From CAYRSS01 sp964426945 (GTDB lineage Bacteria > Planctomycetota > Phycisphaerae > UBA1845), in NCBI GenBank assembly GCA_964426945.1, contig CAYRSS010000007.1, forward strand, positions 57,964 to 121,963: 64,000 nt of DNA, in the 5' to 3' direction. Both the position numbers and the translations under genes were made by a program. Shown in pieces: positions 60,457 to 64,000 of the stretch. The notes beneath the pieces are model-generated. The model did no database searches, was not told the DNA's origin, and was given only the letters and a program-made list of their open reading frames with translations. Every line of letters begins with the position of its first letter. Position 1 is the first letter of the stretch.

Positions 60457-61533
60457 GTGGCCACGAAGGAACTGGTTACCAAGGTCTGGATAGAGCCCGG
60501 CTGCATCGTCTGCGATGCGTGCGAGAACACCTGCCCGGAAGTCTTTGAGGTTACGGATGATACGTGCATCATCCGCCCCGCGGCGATGAGCCCCGACTTC
60601 ACCCGCCCCCTGACTGACTCCATCAAGGACGCCGCGGCCGAATGCCCGGTCGACGTCATCAAGTACGAACTCGTTGCCGGCGAGGTGCCCGACGCGCCTG
60701 CCGCTCCGGCCGCCGCCGCAGAGGCCAAGCCTGCCGCCGCCGAGGCGAAGGCCGCCCCGGCCGCGAAGGCTCCGGAGAAGGAGGCCGCCAAGCCCGCGGC
60801 CGCCAAGTCTGCCGACCCGGCGCCCAAGACTTCCGTCGCGGGTGAGCCCGATCCGGCGATTGCCGCGCTGCTTCGTGCGGCGACCTCGCGCGGTGGCCAC
60901 GCCGGCATTCTGCGCAAGGGTGATGCGGTTCCCGACAGCGTCGAGGCGATGCGCAATCGCGACGCGTCGCAGCTTCCGCCCGACGCCCGGCAGGCTCGTG
61001 TGCTCGAGGAGGCCCGCAAGCAGCGCAAGGATCCCGACGCCCAGCGTCGTGCGATGGTCGGCGGGGCGGCGCTCGCCGTCGGCTGGCTGGCGTTCGGCGG
61101 CGCGACCGGGATCGCCGTCGGCCCGGCCTTCGCCCGCTTCCTGATGCCCAACGTGCTGGAAGAGCCTGACCCGCGCGTCCGCGTGGGCAAGCTCTCGAAG
61201 TACGTGGAGATGGCGCCGGGCGACGTAAACGAGGACTACAAGCCGCAGGGCATCTGGATGGTGCGCGAGGAGGGGATCTTTGTCGCCCTCAACATCATCT
61301 GCACCCACCTGGGCTGCATCCCGAACTGGCTGCCCAACGACCGCAAGTACAAGTGCCCCTGCCACGGCAGCGGCTATTACTACAACGGCATCAACTTCGA
61401 GGGCCCGACGCCACGACCGCTGGAGCGGTTCAAGGTGTCGGTCATCGATGGCATCGTCGTCGTCGACAAGAGCAAGAAGTTTCAGTACGAGCTCGGCCAG
61501 TGGGTCAACCCGGACAGCTTCGTGGCGGTGTAG
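60457..61533 (+). CDS. Ferredoxin-Rieske fusion protein, iron-sulfur subunit of a bc-type complex (358 aa)
   Basis: GTG at 60457 follows AGGG by eight bases; the frame opens further upstream at 60406. Residues 14-70 form a single-cluster ferredoxin (Cys16, 19, 22, 26 in CIVCDACENTCP and Cys63 in ECPVDVI). An Ala/Pro/Lys linker of about 60 residues follows, then one membrane helix (200-222). The Rieske domain has CTHLGC (Cys282, His284; Cys287 disulfide) and CPCHGS (Cys300, His303; Cys302 disulfide). The Rieske part takes electrons from quinol beside cytochrome b; the extra [4Fe-4S] domain could be an additional electron entry or exit on the cytoplasmic side. Confidence 0.93.
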   Translation: MATKELVTKVWIEPGCIVCDACENTCPEVFEVTDDTCIIRPAAMSPDFTRPLTDSIKDAAAECPVDVIKYELVAGEVPDAPAAPAAAAEAKPAAAEAKAAPAAKAPEKEAAKPAAAKSADPAPKTSVAGEPDPAIAALLRAATSRGGHAGILRKGDAVPDSVEAMRNRDASQLPPDARQARVLEEARKQRKDPDAQRRAMVGGAALAVGWLAFGGATGIAVGPAFARFLMPNVLEEPDPRVRVGKLSKYVEMAPGDVNEDYKPQGIWMVREEGIFVALNIICTHLGCIPNWLPNDRKYKCPCHGSGYYYNGINFEGPTPRPLERFKVSVIDGIVVVDKSKKFQYELGQWVNPDSFVAV

Positions 61534-61567
61534 GAAGCAGGTTGCGGGTGGCGGGCCGGCTGATTCC

Positions 61568-61599
61568 GGCGTTTTGATTTCTTGGCGTTTTGGCGTTTC
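61568..61599. repeat. Octamer repeat array at the cytochrome b start
   Basis: Four octamers: GGCGTTTT, GATTTCTT, GGCGTTTT, GGCGTTTC, ending two bases before the ATG at 61602. The array occupies the place of the ribosome binding site. Confidence 0.7.
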
Positions 61600-61601
61600 C
61601 T

Positions 61602-62381
61602 ATGTTTGCACGATTCGGAAACTGGGTTCGGGAAGGGCAGATCTGGGGCAGCATCTTCCGCCACGGCGTGCCGCGCGACCGCCGCACCCGGGCGATGGCG
61701 ATCCTCAGCAACGTCTTTCTTCACCTTCATCCGGTGGCCGTCCGCAAGAGCGGCATCCGCCTCTCCTTCACCTGGTGCATGGGCGGCATCACGTTCTTCC
61801 TGTTCCTCGTCGAGATCGTCACGGGCGTGCTGCTGATGTTCTACTACCGCCCGGTGGTCGAGTACGCCTACTTCGACATCGAGGGCCTCCGAGCCCACGT
61901 CACCCTCGGCCTGCTCCGCGAGCTGCATCGGTGGGGCGCGCACGCGATGGTGATCGCGATCTGGCTGCACATGCTGCGGGTGTTCTTGACCGGCAGCTAC
62001 AAACCGCCGCGCGAGTTCAACTGGTCGGTCGGTGTGATTCTGCTGGTGCTGACGCTGCTGCTGTCGTTCACCGGCTACCTGCTGCCTTGGGATCAGCTCG
62101 CGATGTGGGCCATCACGGTCGGGTCGAACATGGCCCGGGCGACGCCGCTGCTGGGTAACGAGGGGCCGCTCGCTGACGTGATCCAGATCGGCGGGGTTCG
62201 CCTCGTGCATTCGGGTTCCGATGCCCGCTTTGGCCTGCTGGCGGGCACGTTTGTCGGGCCCAATGCCCTGCTTCGGTTCTACGTGCTGCACTGCGTGTTC
62301 ATTCCGATCGTGGTGACGATCCTGCTGGCGGTGCACTTCTGGCGCGTCCGCAAGGACGGCGGCATCAGCGGGCCGCTCTAA
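61602..62381 (+). CDS. Cytochrome b, b6-type N-terminal subunit (259 aa)
   Basis: Membrane subunit with four core helices binding two b hemes. The first His pair is His109 and His123 in ELHRWGAHAMVIAIWLHMLR. The second is HCVFIPIVVTILLAVHFW, with 14 residues between the histidines, as in cytochrome b6 rather than mitochondrial b. TGYLLPWDQLAMWAITVG and the C-terminal VRKDGGISGPL also match b6. ATG at 61602 has no Shine-Dalgarno because an octamer array precedes it; an in-frame TTG at 61590 is the alternative. It lies between the Rieske fusion and subunit IV genes. Confidence 0.92.
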   Translation: MFARFGNWVREGQIWGSIFRHGVPRDRRTRAMAILSNVFLHLHPVAVRKSGIRLSFTWCMGGITFFLFLVEIVTGVLLMFYYRPVVEYAYFDIEGLRAHVTLGLLRELHRWGAHAMVIAIWLHMLRVFLTGSYKPPREFNWSVGVILLVLTLLLSFTGYLLPWDQLAMWAITVGSNMARATPLLGNEGPLADVIQIGGVRLVHSGSDARFGLLAGTFVGPNALLRFYVLHCVFIPIVVTILLAVHFWRVRKDGGISGPL

Positions 62382-62465
62382 AGAAGGCAGCCGCCGCGAG
62401 GCGTAGCCGGCGAAGCGACGGGTCGGTGAGGGCCCGGGTTGGGGCAAGAGGATACGGAAACGGTC

Positions 62466-63596
62466 ATGCCACTTTTGCTTGCTGCATCGGGATCGATGAT
62501 GGACGGCGTCAAAGAGGCGATCAACGCCATCTGCCAGCCGCACTGGTTCCTGATCCTGTCTGTGCTGGCGCTGATCGTCTTCCTGGCTGGTTATCGCGCG
62601 CTGACGCAGCCCCGCGTGGCCCTGGGCTTCGGCGTGCTGTTCACCATCTTCTTCGGCGCGAGCTGCCTGGATCCGAACTTCTTCCTGATCGTGAAGAAGG
62701 CGGACAACGTCCCGATCGTGATGATGCTGTTCATCCTGGGGTTCCTGCTGTGGCTTGCGTTCCGCCAGGCGGCGGTCAACGACGGCAACATCGAGAACGG
62801 TCGGCCGCTGATCGAAGCCGGGGCGGATGACAAGGTGCTCGTGTGGCCCGACCTGGTGTACAGCGAGTTCATCTGCCTCGTGCTGCTGACGGGCGTGCTG
62901 GTGGTGTGGGCCATTCTGCTGCCCGCCCCGCTTGAGCAGCCGGCGGATCCGAACGTCGCGCCCAACCCCGCCAAAGCTCCGTGGTACTTCCTCGGCCTGC
63001 AGGAACTGCTGGTGTACTTCGACCCGTGGCTGGCGGGCGTGCTGCTGCCGGGTCTGATCGTCGTCGGACTGATCGCCATCCCGTACATCGACCGCAACCC
63101 GCGCGGCAACGGGTACTACACCTTCAAGCAGCGGCCGTTTGCGATCTCGATGTTTATGGTGGGCTTCGTGATCCTCTGGGTTGTGCTCATCATCTTCGGC
63201 ACGTTCCTCCGCGGGCCGAACTGGAACTTCTTCGGTCCCTACGAATTCTGGGACATGCACCGTCCCGCGGCGCTCTTGAACGTCGAGTTCCACGACTTGT
63301 TCTGGGTGGGCCTGATGGGCCGCCCGATCCCGACGGCGGACATCGGTCCGATCCCGCACTACCTCGTGCGCGAGGCGCCGGGGATCATCCTGCTGGGCGC
63401 GTTCTTCGTGCTCGGGCCGGTGGTGTTGCGGGCGCTGTTCTTCCGCAAGCTGTACATTCAAATGGGTTTCATCCGTTACTCGGTGATGGTGAGCCTGTTT
63501 TTGTGGATGCTGCTGATTCCGATCAAGATGGTGCTGCGCTGGTCGCTCAACCTGCACTACATCGTCGGGATCACGGAGTGGTCGTTGAACGTGTAG
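62466..63596 (+). CDS. Cytochrome b C-terminal / subunit IV-like protein, extended (376 aa)
   Basis: The subunit-IV core has NPAKAPWYFLGLQELLVYFDP, the PEWY-region counterpart at the quinol site, and following helices. It is more than twice the length of PetD (about 160 residues). Roughly 110 N-terminal residues with three hydrophobic segments precede the core, and a C-terminal part with more helices follows (MFMVGFVILWVVLIIFGTF, IILLGAFFVLGPVVLRALFF). No CXXCH is visible, so cytochrome c is not fused here. ATG at 62466 is preferred over TTG 62439. Last gene of the complex. Confidence 0.85.
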   Translation: MPLLLAASGSMMDGVKEAINAICQPHWFLILSVLALIVFLAGYRALTQPRVALGFGVLFTIFFGASCLDPNFFLIVKKADNVPIVMMLFILGFLLWLAFRQAAVNDGNIENGRPLIEAGADDKVLVWPDLVYSEFICLVLLTGVLVVWAILLPAPLEQPADPNVAPNPAKAPWYFLGLQELLVYFDPWLAGVLLPGLIVVGLIAIPYIDRNPRGNGYYTFKQRPFAISMFMVGFVILWVVLIIFGTFLRGPNWNFFGPYEFWDMHRPAALLNVEFHDLFWVGLMGRPIPTADIGPIPHYLVREAPGIILLGAFFVLGPVVLRALFFRKLYIQMGFIRYSVMVSLFLWMLLIPIKMVLRWSLNLHYIVGITEWSLNV

Positions 63597-63645
63597 GGCC
63601 GCGCGCCCGCTTCAGGCGGATCGCGGCGGTCCGGGGGAGCAGCCC

Positions 63646-64000
63646 ATGGCCGCGTCATACAAGTATCGTCGGCTGGACAAGGCGGAGGCCGCGGTCCTGC
63701 TGGTCGACCACCAGTCGGGCCTGTGCAACATCGTGGGCGACTTTTCGCCCGACGATTTCAAGAACAACGTACTCGCCCTGGGTGACCTGGCGAAGTACTT
63801 CAAGCTGCCGACGATCCTGACGACCAGCTTCGAGGATGGCCCGAACGGGCCGCTGATGCCCGAGCTGAAGGAACTGTTCCCCGCGGCGCCCTACATCGCC
63901 CGGCCCGGCAACATCAACGCCTGGGACAACGAAGACTTCGTGCGGGCCGTGAAGGCGACCGGTCGACGGCAGTTGATCATCGCCGGCGTGGTGACCGAGG
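63646..64000 (+). CDS. Isochorismatase-family hydrolase, cut by the right edge
   Basis: The first 118 residues are present. The cysteine-hydrolase fold shows the catalytic Asp21 in AVLLVDHQSGLCN and strand LPTILTTSFEDGPNGP. The chain stops at LIIAGVVTE, just before the position of the nucleophilic Cys. It is similar to YcaC-like members. GGGGGAG lies six bases before ATG. It follows subunit IV by 49 bases and may be cotranscribed, with no evident functional link. Confidence 0.88.
   Translation, partial: MAASYKYRRLDKAEAAVLLVDHQSGLCNIVGDFSPDDFKNNVLALGDLAKYFKLPTILTTSFEDGPNGPLMPELKELFPAAPYIARPGNINAWDNEDFVRAVKATGRRQLIIAGVVTE

Overview
The window is high-GC, densely packed bacterial chromosomal DNA. 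It most resembles the phylum Planctomycetota, probably a Phycisphaerae-like lineage. Pointers are several PEP-CTERM proteins, a pseudopilin with GFTLIELLV, dockerin-like secreted proteins, Ig-like and HEAT-repeat proteins, tandem DUF4139 proteins, McsA/McsB, and a quinol-cytochrome c type complex with a ferredoxin-Rieske fusion. This placement is an inference from gene content; no rRNA is present. No prophage, IS element or CRISPR array was seen.

Layout. 1-2500: end of a polyphosphate kinase 2 gene, a small winged-helix-like protein, a 29-residue membrane peptide, a STAS protein and a secreted protein. 2600-4240: Na+/solute symporter. 4246-7751 (minus strand): a cobalamin riboswitch, an intrinsic terminator and three abutting genes for a beta-propeller PEP-CTERM protein, a second surface protein and a pseudopilin. 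7864-10487: two related Ig-like secreted proteins. 10812-13009: folE and a tandem pair of membrane proteins bracketed by octamer repeat arrays. 13125-20192 (minus): heavy-metal RND efflux operon (small Cys-rich protein, CzcC, CzcB, CzcA) behind a clear promoter. 20227-22932: tetraheme cytochrome and a membrane protein. 23077-27211: three tandem DUF4139 paralogs converging on an M1-type metallopeptidase lipoprotein.

29663-30230: infA with its promoter, then tRNA-Arg(CCG). 30482-37878: a large repeat-built secreted protein, a 60-residue protein, a TIGR03790-like secreted protein and two PEP-CTERM proteins. 38055-45892: ClC channel, glgB, aldo/keto reductase and a NamZ-like (DUF1343) protein. 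45940-49133 (minus): SppA, a DUF4405 membrane protein and a cytidylate-kinase-like protein. 49516-52082: a globin-coupled histidine kinase and an NtrC-type regulator. 52479-55555: tRNA-Arg(TCT), a YbaK-type deacylase, a degenerate pterin-synthase homologue and mcsA-mcsB. 55774-58812: amidohydrolase, a four-helix-bundle gene between direct repeats, and a PhzF-like protein. 58939-63596: a candidate structured RNA or attenuator leading into a HEAT-repeat protein and a bc-type complex (ferredoxin-Rieske, cytochrome b, long subunit IV). The window ends inside an isochorismatase-family gene.

The best candidate for an undescribed system is the cobalamin-riboswitch operon at 4246-7751. Its two large products look like surface-anchored analogues of the Bacteroidetes cobalamin-capture proteins, here carrying PEP-CTERM or dockerin-like ends and followed by a pseudopilin. 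Second is a family of octamer-period tandem repeats, with different words at different loci, placed in intergenic sites and in one case running into the 3' end of czcA. Third is the promoter-hairpins-terminator unit upstream of the bc complex.
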